This document shows positions 57,438 through 64,000 of a stretch of DNA of 64,000 nt, in pieces. Where the stretch lies: assembly GCF_016427535.1 (NCBI RefSeq), contig NZ_JAELXV010000006.1, positions 248,001 through 312,000 of the forward strand, read 5' to 3'. This stretch comes from Hymenobacter sp. BT559. GTDB taxonomy: Bacteria > Bacteroidota > Bacteroidia > Cytophagales > Hymenobacteraceae. The notes beneath the pieces were generated by a model that did no database searches, had not been told where the DNA came from, and was given only the letters and a program-made list of their open reading frames with translations. Each line of letters opens with the position of its first letter. Within the stretch, counting starts at the first letter, position 1. A program made the position numbers and the translations under genes.

Positions 57438-58169
57438 TTAGCTCTTCGCAACTAAATAGCTAAGTGATAGTTGAAACGCTCGGTTGCGGTAAGCCGGACT
57501 ATCCAAATCGTATGTGGTTGAAGCATTACCCAAGGTGTAGCGCTCGGTAGTGGCTACATTTCGCAGGCCCATACTATAGCTCACTTGTAGTAGAGCCCCA
57601 CCTAGGCGGTAGCCTAAGCCCGCCTGCGCGCCCACATCGAGACGGCGCGAGTAAAACGTGTAGTCAGGCACCTGGGTAGCGACACCGATAGTCTGGGTGT
57701 GGACATCGGCGGCAGCGACGGCATTTTCCTGCTGCATGAAGCCCGTGCCAGGAAACTGATAATCGGTCACACTCTTCCCTCCTACTAGAAAGCTCACGTA
57801 AGGCCCGGCAGCAACCTGAAAGCCTTGGCCATCGGAGTGCTGGGTGTATGCCACTTGCAGCGGGATGGTCAGGTAGTGGAGACGGACATTGGTTTGGGTG
57901 CGGCCCCCAAAGCCGGAGTCATAGAAAGTAGGCTTGCTTATAAACCCTCGCTGGGCAAAAAGGACGGCCGGCTGTACGGCTACGTGGCCGAGCTGCAAGG
58001 CCCCCAGTAGGCCGGCGTCGAAGCCCCGGCGCGCGGCGGAGGGCGTCTCATCGGCAAAGTGCACCTTGGACACATTGCCCCCTAGGTAAGGTCCGAGGTG
58101 AAAGGTGGCCTGGGCCTGCGCTGTCCCGGCCAAGAAGGCGCCAGCTACGATGGCAATAAATTGTTTCAT
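57438..58169 (-). CDS. PorT-type outer-membrane beta-barrel protein
   Basis: A 243-residue exported protein with a signal peptide (MKQFIAIVAGAFLAGTAQAQ). The mature part is an eight-strand-like barrel of the outer-membrane protein beta-barrel (PF13568/PorT) type: HLGPYLGGNVSKVHF, RGFDAGLLGALQLGHVAVQP, LHYLTIPLQVAYT, VAAGPYVSFLVGGK, RRLDVGAQAGLGYRLGG and the terminal strand RAFQLSLSYLVAKS. Such proteins are common in Bacteroidota and only a few have known roles, for example in T9SS assembly. It stands alone. Confidence 0.88.
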   Translation of the reverse strand: MKQFIAIVAGAFLAGTAQAQATFHLGPYLGGNVSKVHFADETPSAARRGFDAGLLGALQLGHVAVQPAVLFAQRGFISKPTFYDSGFGGRTQTNVRLHYLTIPLQVAYTQHSDGQGFQVAAGPYVSFLVGGKSVTDYQFPGTGFMQQENAVAAADVHTQTIGVATQVPDYTFYSRRLDVGAQAGLGYRLGGALLQVSYSMGLRNVATTERYTLGNASTTYDLDSPAYRNRAFQLSLSYLVAKS

Positions 58170-58645
58170 CAGGAGGCGGGAAAGAGGTGCGCCTGATGAG
58201 CCTCCGCCTAACGGAAAGGTTGCATCTCCTACTAGCAGGGTGTTCGGGGCTTGCTTGGGGGCACAGACATTTTCCGCTTGGTGCTTTCATAAACCAGCCC
58301 TCACCGAAAGCAGACTACAAGATTATTTTATTTGAGCGTATGTCTCAAACTGATTCATTCCGCACATCATACAAAATATATCTTACTGATTTACAACGTT
58401 AAATATCATATTATTCATAACTTTAACAAGATAAATTATTAACTTACCCGCTACTCATAGAGAAGTAGCAATGTCCCGTTTTACGTGCCTTTGTCCCTCC
58501 TAGGCAGCTTCACACAACCGTAGGTTTGGCTACGCTAACGCGCTACTACGACCTGTATCCCCTACCCCAGGTGATGCAGCTGCCCCCGTCACTCTCCCCT
58601 GGAATAAGGCCCCTTATTCCGCATTCCCTTTCCCACCCAACCCCC
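58170..58645. other. spacer between divergent genes
   Basis: This 476-base region separates the PorT-type gene from the Endo H-like gene. The stretch 58320-58450 is strongly AT-rich. I see no gene and no strong hairpin; promoters for both genes should lie here. Confidence 0.5.
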
Positions 58646-59611
58646 ATGTCTTCCATGACAGTCAAGACCAACCGAGCCGCGCGGCCACTGGCCCTTTTCG
58701 GCACCCTACTTACCCTGCTCTTCTCTGCTTGCCAGAAGAAAGACGAGTTACCTACGCCAACCGCTTCAATTGATGCCGTGAAAGGCGATATGAGCACGAA
58801 TGCGGTAGGTGTTACGGGCCCCAAAACCGTGTGCTACGTCGAAGTGAATAATTATAACTTCAATAACGTAGGCAAGTATTCGCTTTCTACTGGCGAGCCG
58901 CTCTTTGATATCGGTATCATTTTCGCGGCCAACATCAACTACAATACGTCTACGCAGAGAGCAACCCTGTTTTTTAACACCCAGGTTACTAATGTCCTCA
59001 ACAACCGGGCGACGACTATCCAGCCGGTGCAGGCCAGAGGCATTAAGGTCTTATTGTCTATCCTAGGTAACCACCAGGGGGCCGGGGTCAGCAATTTCCC
59101 ATCGCAGGCGGCGGCCCGCGAGTTTGCCCAGCTCTTAGCAAATGCAGTCAATACGTATGGGCTCGATGGCATCGACTTCGACGACGAGTATGCCGACTAC
59201 GGCACAAATGGCACGGGCCAGCCCAACAGCTCTTCTTTCGTGTACTTAGTAAGCGCTTTGCGGGAATTGATGCCGAATAAGATTATCTCGTTCTACTACT
59301 ATGGGCCAGCAGCCAGCCGCTTGTCCTACAATGGCGTAACGGTGGGCTCGAAGATAAACTACAGCTGGAACGCCGTGTATGGCACCTATTCGGCGCCGAA
59401 TGTACCAGGCTTAGCCAAAGCCAACCTAGGGCCGGCAGCCGTTCAAATCACCGCCACCTCAGCCTCAACGGCCACCTCGTTTGCCACCCGCACCAAAACT
59501 GACGGCTACGGCGTGTACATGACTTACGACTTGCCTAATACTAACTCTAGCACCTATCTGTCAGGCATCTCCAATGCATTGTACGGAAAGTCTACTACGT
59601 ATACTCCATAA
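58646..59611 (+). CDS. Endo H-like GH18 endo-beta-N-acetylglucosaminidase lipoprotein
   Basis: A 321-residue exported enzyme from the ATG at 58646. The signal peptide ends in the lipobox LLFSAC, so it is surface- or periplasm-anchored. The catalytic motif of GH18 is YGLDGIDFDDEYADYG, the arrangement of Endo H itself, in which the Glu is the acid and the preceding Asp supports it. KTVCYVEVNNYNFNNVGKYS is the first strand, and IKVLLSILGNHQGAGVSNF is the third, both as in Endo H-type enzymes. It would cut the chitobiose core of N-glycans. No SusC/D pair or glycan operon surrounds it. Confidence 0.88.
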   Translation: MSSMTVKTNRAARPLALFGTLLTLLFSACQKKDELPTPTASIDAVKGDMSTNAVGVTGPKTVCYVEVNNYNFNNVGKYSLSTGEPLFDIGIIFAANINYNTSTQRATLFFNTQVTNVLNNRATTIQPVQARGIKVLLSILGNHQGAGVSNFPSQAAAREFAQLLANAVNTYGLDGIDFDDEYADYGTNGTGQPNSSSFVYLVSALRELMPNKIISFYYYGPAASRLSYNGVTVGSKINYSWNAVYGTYSAPNVPGLAKANLGPAAVQITATSASTATSFATRTKTDGYGVYMTYDLPNTNSSTYLSGISNALYGKSTTYTP

Positions 59612-59646
59612 GTTGCTGGCGGCAAACTATGCCACCTAGGTTAGAA

Positions 59647-59680
59647 CAAAAAAGCCCCGTGATGAGCGAGGCTTTTTTTG
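59647..59680 (+). terminator. intrinsic terminator of the Endo H-like gene
   Basis: AAAAAAGCC at 59648-59656 pairs with GGCTTTTTT at 59670-59678 within a longer imperfect stem, followed by a T run. It lies 36 bases after the stop codon. Confidence 0.75.
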
Positions 59681-59845
59681 TTGTCTCTCCCTTATTGGCG
59701 GGGGGTTCGGGCGTAGAGTGTCTTAGTGCTTATTGAGGAGTATAGCACTCGATTTTTACAGTCGCAGCCTCGCTGAAACAAACAGGTAGTTGGGGCAACT
59801 GAGGTATCTGTAAAACGGCTTTTCTAAAGGCGGCAGATATTGTAG

Positions 59846-60118
59846 CTAGTGTGGCCGCGACTTTCTTATAAGGACCATCCTAATGCTGCCAGTCAAACCT
59901 ATTAGAACATAATCATTCCACACTGCCAGACTACCCAAATGGGGTAGTGGAATAGTACCTGCTAGTGCCCGGTGAGCCGCTACATGTCGTAGCACTTCAA
60001 TCGGAGTTTCACCGTAGCCCGAAGTAGTGAATAAGCCGACTGCGCCCGTCACATCTTGGGCAAACCAGTCGAAATCCATCCCAAATAGGTTATCTACATC
60101 TTCGCGAGTAGGCTCCAT
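59846..60118 (-). CDS. small protein of unknown function
   Basis: A 90-residue protein starting MEPTREDVDNLFGMDFDWFA. It has a central strand-rich part (GAVGLFTTSGYGETPIEVLR) and ends RMVLIRKSRPH. It looks like the start of a longer small-protein family with an FDWFA...VG.FTT pattern, so it may be shortened at the C-terminus. No known function. Confidence 0.55.
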   Translation of the reverse strand: MEPTREDVDNLFGMDFDWFAQDVTGAVGLFTTSGYGETPIEVLRHVAAHRALAGTIPLPHLGSLAVWNDYVLIGLTGSIRMVLIRKSRPH

Positions 60119-60690
60119 ACTAGCATCTTCTGCTCAGATAAATACTCGCAGAGGATACAACGCACAGCAATATAATAGGTCGGCAAGCCACCGCCACTCA
60201 TCACCAAGCTATTCACTTGACAGCACACTTCTGATGCAAGGCATAAGCTACTAGCAGAGCGACCTTCCTTAGAAGGCTAACTATAAGTCATTCTACTAAA
60301 ATTCAAACTATTAGCAACTTATGCAACCCATCGCTCTAAACCCCTGCATCCACTACCTCGAATGCGGCGAGGGGCTCAGCGAATACGGCCATTGCTGGCA
60401 GCGCTACTAGCCGCCAATGGCCCCGCGCAAGATGCGCCAAGTTCCTTACCGCTCACGCCGCAAACGCAATATCAACAGGATAGCAGCTAGACCAAATGCT
60501 ATAAAAGGAAGCGTATTAGCTACCCCCGGTATCGGCTCGATAAAAAGGAGCACACATACTTCAAAAGTAGCTCATGGGGCCCCTACCATGCCCACCCGCT
60601 GTGTCGGCTGGCGAAATAGCTGACCACTTCGACCAGTTGCGCCTCGAAGCCACCTATCACTTCAACCAGATACTACACCTACAAAAACTG
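60119..60690. other. gene-free stretch with possible gene fragments
   Basis: No complete gene is supported. A 29-codon frame at 60321 reads MQPIALNPCIHYLECGEGLS before a stop. On the minus strand around 60450-60555 a frame without a start encodes a hydrophobic end, NTLPFIAFGLAAILLILRLR followed by RER. Both look like fragments of decayed small proteins. Confidence 0.4.
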
Positions 60691-60873
60691 CTACTTCTTC
60701 TTAACAAGCAAGTAAATCACACCTATAACTACTAAAAAGTAGAAAATTATCTTGATAACTATCCCAATAATATTGAACCATGTATCCATAATATGCCCTA
60801 CTTCACTTGCATGGGCCAAGTTTGGGAACCAAAGTAGCAGCAGTAGGAGCCACACTCTTACACGGTCTTTCAT
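60691..60873 (-). CDS. small exported membrane protein
   Basis: A 60-residue protein with two hydrophobic segments: a cleavable-looking signal (VWLLLLLLWFPNLAHA) and a C-terminal transmembrane helix (IIFYFLVVIGVIYLLV) ending in KKK. Between them is a short extracytoplasmic stretch, SEVGHIMDTWFNI. It lies 73 bases downstream of the small secreted protein gene at 60947 and on the same strand. Function unknown. Confidence 0.55.
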   Translation of the reverse strand: MKDRVRVWLLLLLLWFPNLAHASEVGHIMDTWFNIIGIVIKIIFYFLVVIGVIYLLVKKK

Positions 60874-60946
60874 TTCGCTAAACTACTGCGGCATATCGCA
60901 TTCCGAATCGATGCTAACCAGCCCGGAGTTGTCAAACGGTTGCGGG

Positions 60947-61276
60947 CTATTGTCCCTTAACGAAGACAAGCGTAGTGCGGACATCACTCGTTGTTGCTTC
61001 TGCACTGAAGGTGCTCTGCAGACGGTAGCCTTGCTGATACAGCTTTGCAAAGAGTTTCTGATAGCCTTGCCCTGACTTATCCAAACGTTCTCCAAACGCT
61101 CCGTTTTCAAAATCCAACTGCTCGCTTTTTCCGTCGGGGTGGGTGATACTCACATTAACACGTCGCACTCCTTCTGTGATTCGCACTACTGCTACTTCTG
61201 GCCCACTTGTTTGCGCATTTACTGGCTGTGAGGCTAATGCCACTAAGCACGCCCCTAGTAATATGAGTTTTTTCAT
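60947..61276 (-). CDS. small secreted protein (paralogue pair B)
   Basis: A 109-residue exported protein with a signal peptide (MKKLILLGACLVALASQPVNAQ). The mature domain has VAVVRITEGVRRVNVSITHP, a helix GYQKLFAKLYQQGYRLQSTF and a last strand VRTTLVFVKGQ. The same pattern is seen in the protein at 51617-51961, about 9 kb away, so the pair arose by duplication. Function unknown; the fold is probably a small beta-alpha-beta domain in the periplasm. Confidence 0.78.
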   Translation of the reverse strand: MKKLILLGACLVALASQPVNAQTSGPEVAVVRITEGVRRVNVSITHPDGKSEQLDFENGAFGERLDKSGQGYQKLFAKLYQQGYRLQSTFSAEATTSDVRTTLVFVKGQ

Positions 61277-61726
61277 AGCCGCTAATATATCCCCACCCCG
61301 CTTCTACAACTCGCCTAGGTGTTCAAGCATGGTACAGCCCTAGCCCAGCGTTGAAATGGGATACACGACACTAACCTATACTATTGCAAAGCCTACAGCC
61401 GTGAGGGCTTTATTGAGGTAAGTTTTGATGCCGGCTGGGAGCAGGCAGTAGTGTTGCGCAGCTTTGCGGGTAGTGAGCCATTGGAAGGTTAGGCGCAGGG
61501 AGTGCTGCTGCCAGAGTAAAGAAAGCCCCGACCTGACCGGCCGGGGCTTTTTTATTAACAGAGCTTGTAATGTTTAGGACAGTCAGGCGGTAATGCTTGC
61601 GGAGACCTAGTAAGGTTCTCCTCATAGTAAAGAAAAACCCTGTCTGTTTCAGGCAGGGCTTTTTATTGAGACCCAACTTAGTCGCCACCAAAGTGGCGCA
61701 GTTTGACGCTTGATTGACTAAAAGCA
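61277..61726. other. gene-free spacer with two terminator hairpins
   Basis: No intact gene is supported. Two hairpins followed by T runs lie at 61522-61550 (AAAGCCCCG/CGGGGCTTT) and 61634-61664. A frame ending at 61488 (FIEVSFDAGWEQAVVLRSFA) and an overlapping frame (MGYTTLTYTIAKPTAVRALL) may be pieces of a lost gene whose terminator survives. Confidence 0.45.
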
Positions 61727-61765
61727 AAAATCCCGATGTAAATACTTGATTTACATCGGGATTTT
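61727..61765 (-). terminator. terminator downstream of the tRNA-Ser genes
   Basis: Perfect 17-bp arms 61727-61743 and 61749-61765 with a 5-base loop and A/T-rich ends. On the minus strand it directly follows the tRNA-Ser(TGA) gene by 9 bases. Confidence 0.85.
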
Positions 61766-61774
61766 AAACGCTTG

Positions 61775-61859
61775 CAGAGGAAGAGGGATTCGAACCCCCG
61801 GACCTGTTACAGTCTTCGGTTTTCAAGACCGACGCAATCGACCACTCTGCCATTCCTCT
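61775..61859 (-). tRNA. tRNA-Ser (anticodon TGA)
   Basis: An 85-base tRNA with the acceptor stem AGAGGAA/TTCCTCT, the anticodon loop CTTGAAA (TGA reads UCN, mainly UCA) within a CGGT/ACCG stem, a long variable arm typical of serine tRNA, and T-loop TTCGAAT. The 3' CCA is not encoded and would be added after processing by RNase Z. Confidence 0.95.
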
Positions 61860-61923
61860 GGGTCGGGTTGCTGCGCTAGCGTAACCATAAAAAAGGCTTT
61901 TCCAGCGCCGAAAAAGCCTTTTG

Positions 61924-62010
61924 CAGAGAGGGGGGGATTCGAACCCCCGATACCGTTGCCGGTATAACGGATTTCGAATCCGTCGCATTCGACCACTCTG
62001 CCACCTCTCT
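61924..62010 (-). tRNA. tRNA-Ser (anticodon CGA)
   Basis: An 87-base tRNA with the acceptor stem AGAGAGG/CCTCTCT, the anticodon loop TTCGAAA (CGA reads UCG) within an ACGGA/TCCGT stem, a long variable arm and T-loop TTCGAAT. CCA is not encoded. It lies 64 bases upstream of the other tRNA-Ser on the same strand, so both are probably made from one transcript. Confidence 0.95.
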
Positions 62011-62126
62011 AAGGGTCCCAAACGAGTGGTTGGGGCTGCAAAAGTAGAGAGCGATAGGGAATGAACAATAAGAAATGAGCGAGCAAGCCAAAAAAATGTG
62101 TTCTTGAAGCTGCTCATCGCTCATTG

Positions 62127-63008
62127 TCAACTACTAATTTTTTCGAGACGGCCAGTAGCAGCATCGATGCTTACGTTGACCTCAAAGCCAATAATGAGGG
62201 TCATACATACAAACTCAAGCCATACCATGAAGCCCACCAACGCCCCGATGGAGCCGTAGAACGTGTTGTAAGAGTTGAAGATGCGCACATAGAGCGTGAA
62301 CAGAAACGACACCAGAAAGATGAGCAGCGTGGCTACCAGCGCCCCCACCGACACAAACGGCCACTTGTCGTGTACCGGCGGCACCACGTAGTAGATGACG
62401 CAGGTCGTGGTCAGAAAAAGCCCGATAAGCGAGCCGTAACGCAGCACCAGAGTCATGAACTCGGACGAGCTTTCAGGCACGATTTCGTAGAACACCAGCG
62501 CGTCGATGATGAAGGTGCCGAAGAAAATGCCCGCAATGGCCACCACCAGCAGCAGCGCTAGCACAAAGGTTAGCCCAGTAGCAATGAGGCGCTTGTGCAG
62601 GTAACCCCGATGCTTGAACCAGGGGTATTTCTTCTCAAATGCGTCGAGCAGGGCCATGATGCCGTTGCTGCTCAGCACCAGGGCCGACACAAACCCGAAC
62701 GACAGCAGGCCACCGTGCGGAATGCGCACAATGTCCTCGATGGTAGTGGCCGTGGCGGCGTACAGCTCATGAGGCATGATGTCGGCCAAGAACTGCAGAA
62801 TGTCCACGTCGAGGCTCGGCACCGGAATGTATGGGATGAGCGTGAACAGGAAGATGATGGTCGGAAATAGGGCCAGCGTGAGGTTGAAGGCCATGTAGGC
62901 GGCTCGCTTTTCCAGTGAGTCGAGCCGCAGCTCGTGCAGCACGCGCTCGCCTACGTCGTAGACCGAGATGCGGCCGCCGCGCAGGTGCTTGCGCTTGCCC
63001 CAAGCCAT
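62127..63008 (-). CDS. YihY/virulence-factor-BrkB family membrane protein
   Basis: About 293 residues from the ATG at 63008; the frame stays open to 63137, but upstream it offers only a TTG and overlaps the thioesterase gene. There are about six transmembrane helices. YihY landmarks are LEKRAAYMAFNLTLALFPTI, the following FLFTLIPYIP, and the C-terminal region FNSYNTFYGSIGALVGFMVW followed by LEFVCMTLIIGFEVN. The family's function is not established. It was once mis-assigned as RNase BN. Confidence 0.87.
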   Translation of the reverse strand: MAWGKRKHLRGGRISVYDVGERVLHELRLDSLEKRAAYMAFNLTLALFPTIIFLFTLIPYIPVPSLDVDILQFLADIMPHELYAATATTIEDIVRIPHGGLLSFGFVSALVLSSNGIMALLDAFEKKYPWFKHRGYLHKRLIATGLTFVLALLLVVAIAGIFFGTFIIDALVFYEIVPESSSEFMTLVLRYGSLIGLFLTTTCVIYYVVPPVHDKWPFVSVGALVATLLIFLVSFLFTLYVRIFNSYNTFYGSIGALVGFMVWLEFVCMTLIIGFEVNVSIDAATGRLEKISS

Positions 63009-63126
63009 AAGGCTGCGATAAGCGCGGTGGCGGCGCACATCGGGCACGAAGGCGCGGCGGCGAGTGGGAGGAGCGAGCAAAAGGGTAGAGCTGTGAGTGA
63101 AAAGTTGGTTCCGTAAAGTGGAAAGG

Positions 63127-63615
63127 CTACTTGCCAAAAGCGGCCGGCGCAGGTGCCTCGCCAGGAGTAGCGCGGCCGGGGCCTAGGGGGCCCAGCACCT
63201 CGGCTTCGGAAAAATAGGGCGTTAGCTTTTCGCGCACACTATCGGGGATAGGCACGGGGCGGCCGTTGGTGGTGCTCACAAATACCATGAGCGTGTAGCC
63301 TTCGGTGAGCAGGTCGTTGGCTTCGTTACGGATTTCATACTCAAACTTGACCCGTGAGCCTTCGGCCAGCTCCTTGAGCATGACCCGGATGGTGAGCAGG
63401 TCGTCGTAGCGGGCGGGGCGGCGAAAGCGCGTGTGCAGCTCACCCACCGGCATGCCCACTCCCTGGGCTTCTAGGTCTTTGTAGCGAATGCCGAGCTGGC
63501 GAAACGACTCGGTGCGGGCCACTTCAAAATAGGCAGCATAATTGCCGTGGTAGACGTAGCCCATTTGGTCGGTTTCGGCGTAGCGAACGCGAAGTTGGAT
63601 GTCAGCAGCGTACAT
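63127..63615 (-). CDS. YbgC-like acyl-CoA thioesterase (4HBT hot-dog fold)
   Basis: A 162-residue hot-dog-fold protein. The start IQLRVRYAETDQMGYVYHGN with its Asp-x-x-Gly and YAAYFEVARTESFRQLGI is the family signature, followed by VGELHTRFRRPARYDDLLTI and the strand RVKFEYEIRNEANDLLTEGY. These enzymes hydrolyse short-chain or 4-hydroxybenzoyl-type acyl-CoA thioesters. A C-terminal Ala/Pro tail of about 25 residues is unusual. It precedes the YihY gene on the same strand. Confidence 0.92.
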   Translation of the reverse strand: MYAADIQLRVRYAETDQMGYVYHGNYAAYFEVARTESFRQLGIRYKDLEAQGVGMPVGELHTRFRRPARYDDLLTIRVMLKELAEGSRVKFEYEIRNEANDLLTEGYTLMVFVSTTNGRPVPIPDSVREKLTPYFSEAEVLGPLGPGRATPGEAPAPAAFGK

Positions 63616-63723
63616 AAGCGAGGAGGAAAGGCCAGCGAAAGCCAGAACAATTGACTAGGCAAGAATAACACGGCGGGCGCCAAATAGTGCGGCTCGGCGC
63701 TTTCACTGCTCGCCTAGGGCAGT

Positions 63724-63757
63724 AAAAAACCCCTTTGCTTGGTCAGGCAAAGGGGCT
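63724..63757 (-). terminator. intrinsic terminator of the T9SS cargo gene
   Basis: CCCCTTTGC pairs with GCAAAGGGG with an 8-base loop, and on the minus strand the stem is followed by T6. It lies just after the stop codon at 63784, as expected for the truncated gene at the right edge. Confidence 0.85.
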
Positions 63758-63783
63758 ACGTAGCAGGCAGTTGGATACCGCGC

Positions 63784-64000
63784 TCACTCGCGCACCAGCC
63801 GGCGCACCAAGCTACCACTGGCACTCGCAATGCGTAGGGTATATACCCCCACGGCCAGCGCCCCGAGTCGCAGCTCGCCGCCCGTGGCACCTAGGGGCTG
63901 GCGTGCCACCTCCTGCCCCAGGGCATTAAGCACGCTGGCAGTCGCGGCCCCAAAGCCGGCCGGCAGCACTACCTGCACCGAGCCGGTGCTGGGGTTGGGA
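63784..64000 (-). CDS. T9SS-sorted protein, C-terminal domain (5' end outside)
   Basis: Only the last about 72 residues are present; the gene runs off the right edge on the minus strand. The residues include PNPSTGSVQVVLPAGFG at the edge, then ASVLNALGQEVARQPLG, LRLGALAVGVYTLRIASASG and the basic end VRRLVRE. This is the Por secretion system C-terminal sorting domain (TIGR04183 type), which directs export by T9SS and removal at the cell surface. The cargo domain is not visible, so its role cannot be named. Confidence 0.88.
   Translation of the reverse strand, partial: PNPSTGSVQVVLPAGFGAATASVLNALGQEVARQPLGATGGELRLGALAVGVYTLRIASASGSLVRRLVRE

Larger units (their letters stand above)
277..63895. 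repeat. dispersed CCTAGG hexamer, about 105 copies
   Basis: The palindrome CCTAGG was counted by eye about 105 times, the first at 277-282 and the last at 63890-63895. Most copies are within genes, typically as C-CTA-GGN encoding Leu-Gly or CCT-AGG encoding Pro-Arg, but many lie between genes. The largest gap is about 52.6 to 57.6 kb. The count may be off by a few. Confidence 0.8.

Noticed and set aside
48500..61300. Prophage or integrative element in the accessory region
   Set aside because: No integrase, transposase, terminase, relaxase or attachment-site repeat was found; only small genes, decayed genes and spacers.
61775..62010. tRNA-Ser genes as an integration site with a flanking island
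   Set aside because: No direct repeat of a tRNA end was seen in the neighbouring accessory region.
62127..63137. Longer start for the YihY protein at 63137
   Set aside because: It would use a TTG, overlap the thioesterase gene and add about 43 non-conserved, poorly hydrophobic residues.

Overview
The window looks like a chromosomal piece of a Hymenobacter-like member of the Bacteroidota (Cytophagales). The evidence is a GC-rich sequence, a type IX secretion (T9SS) C-terminal sorting domain at the right edge, a TonB receptor with a carboxypeptidase-like N-terminal domain, a PorT-type outer-membrane barrel, LytS/LytTR two-component genes, a eukaryote-type (GT3) glycogen synthase, and promoter-like TAnnTTTG / TACCTTCG boxes in place of sigma70 boxes. 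No rRNA, CRISPR array, transposase or phage module was seen. The genus-level placement is an inference.

Layout. 1-3.5 kb: a LytTR/LytS signalling block. 3.6-7.4 kb: a secreted TPR-like protein and a large PIG-L-type deacetylase. 7.6-10.3 kb: a divergent pair of RsbQ-like alpha/beta hydrolases and a small STAS-like protein. 10.5-13.3 kb: an envelope operon (two-repeat lipoprotein, cytochrome c lipoprotein, YceI, DUF5777 barrel). 13.4-15.4 kb: an ECF sigma factor coupled to a membrane protein with a barrel-like C-terminus. 15.7-18 kb: a TonB receptor. 18.1-19.5 kb: a PAS-only protein. 20-29 kb: a six-gene, two-armed cluster (OleC-like AMP ligase, BtaA-like DUF3419 enzyme, APH-type kinase // GNAT, PEP-synthase/rifampin-phosphotransferase-like enzyme, UbiA-like membrane enzyme) that looks like an uncharacterised lipid or small-molecule pathway. 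29-42.3 kb: housekeeping and storage carbohydrate genes (YfcC carrier, GH13 enzyme, glycogen synthase, STAS protein, RNase Z, queuosine-precursor transporter, TrpS). 42.4-48.4 kb: a conserved hypothetical, a multi-PAS histidine kinase, and a GH15-SDR pair. 48.5-61.3 kb: a looser accessory region of small genes, decayed genes and long spacers, with repeated STAS-like proteins, a BLUF photoreceptor, an Endo H-like hydrolase and paired small secreted paralogues. 61.7-64 kb: two tRNA-Ser genes, a YihY membrane protein, a thioesterase and the C-terminus of a T9SS cargo protein.

Three sequence-level patterns stand out. (1) The palindrome CCTAGG occurs about 105 times by eye count, roughly five times the base-composition expectation, although CTAG is normally rare in bacteria; it is almost absent from about 52.6 to 57.6 kb. 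(2) Long near-perfect palindromes with a TGTCATGC/GAAGC signature recur between genes, and an unrelated GC-rich palindrome sits in frame inside the PEP-synthase-like gene. (3) A family of about 140-residue STAS-like proteins has six apparently intact copies and one decayed copy here, most of them around the BLUF gene.
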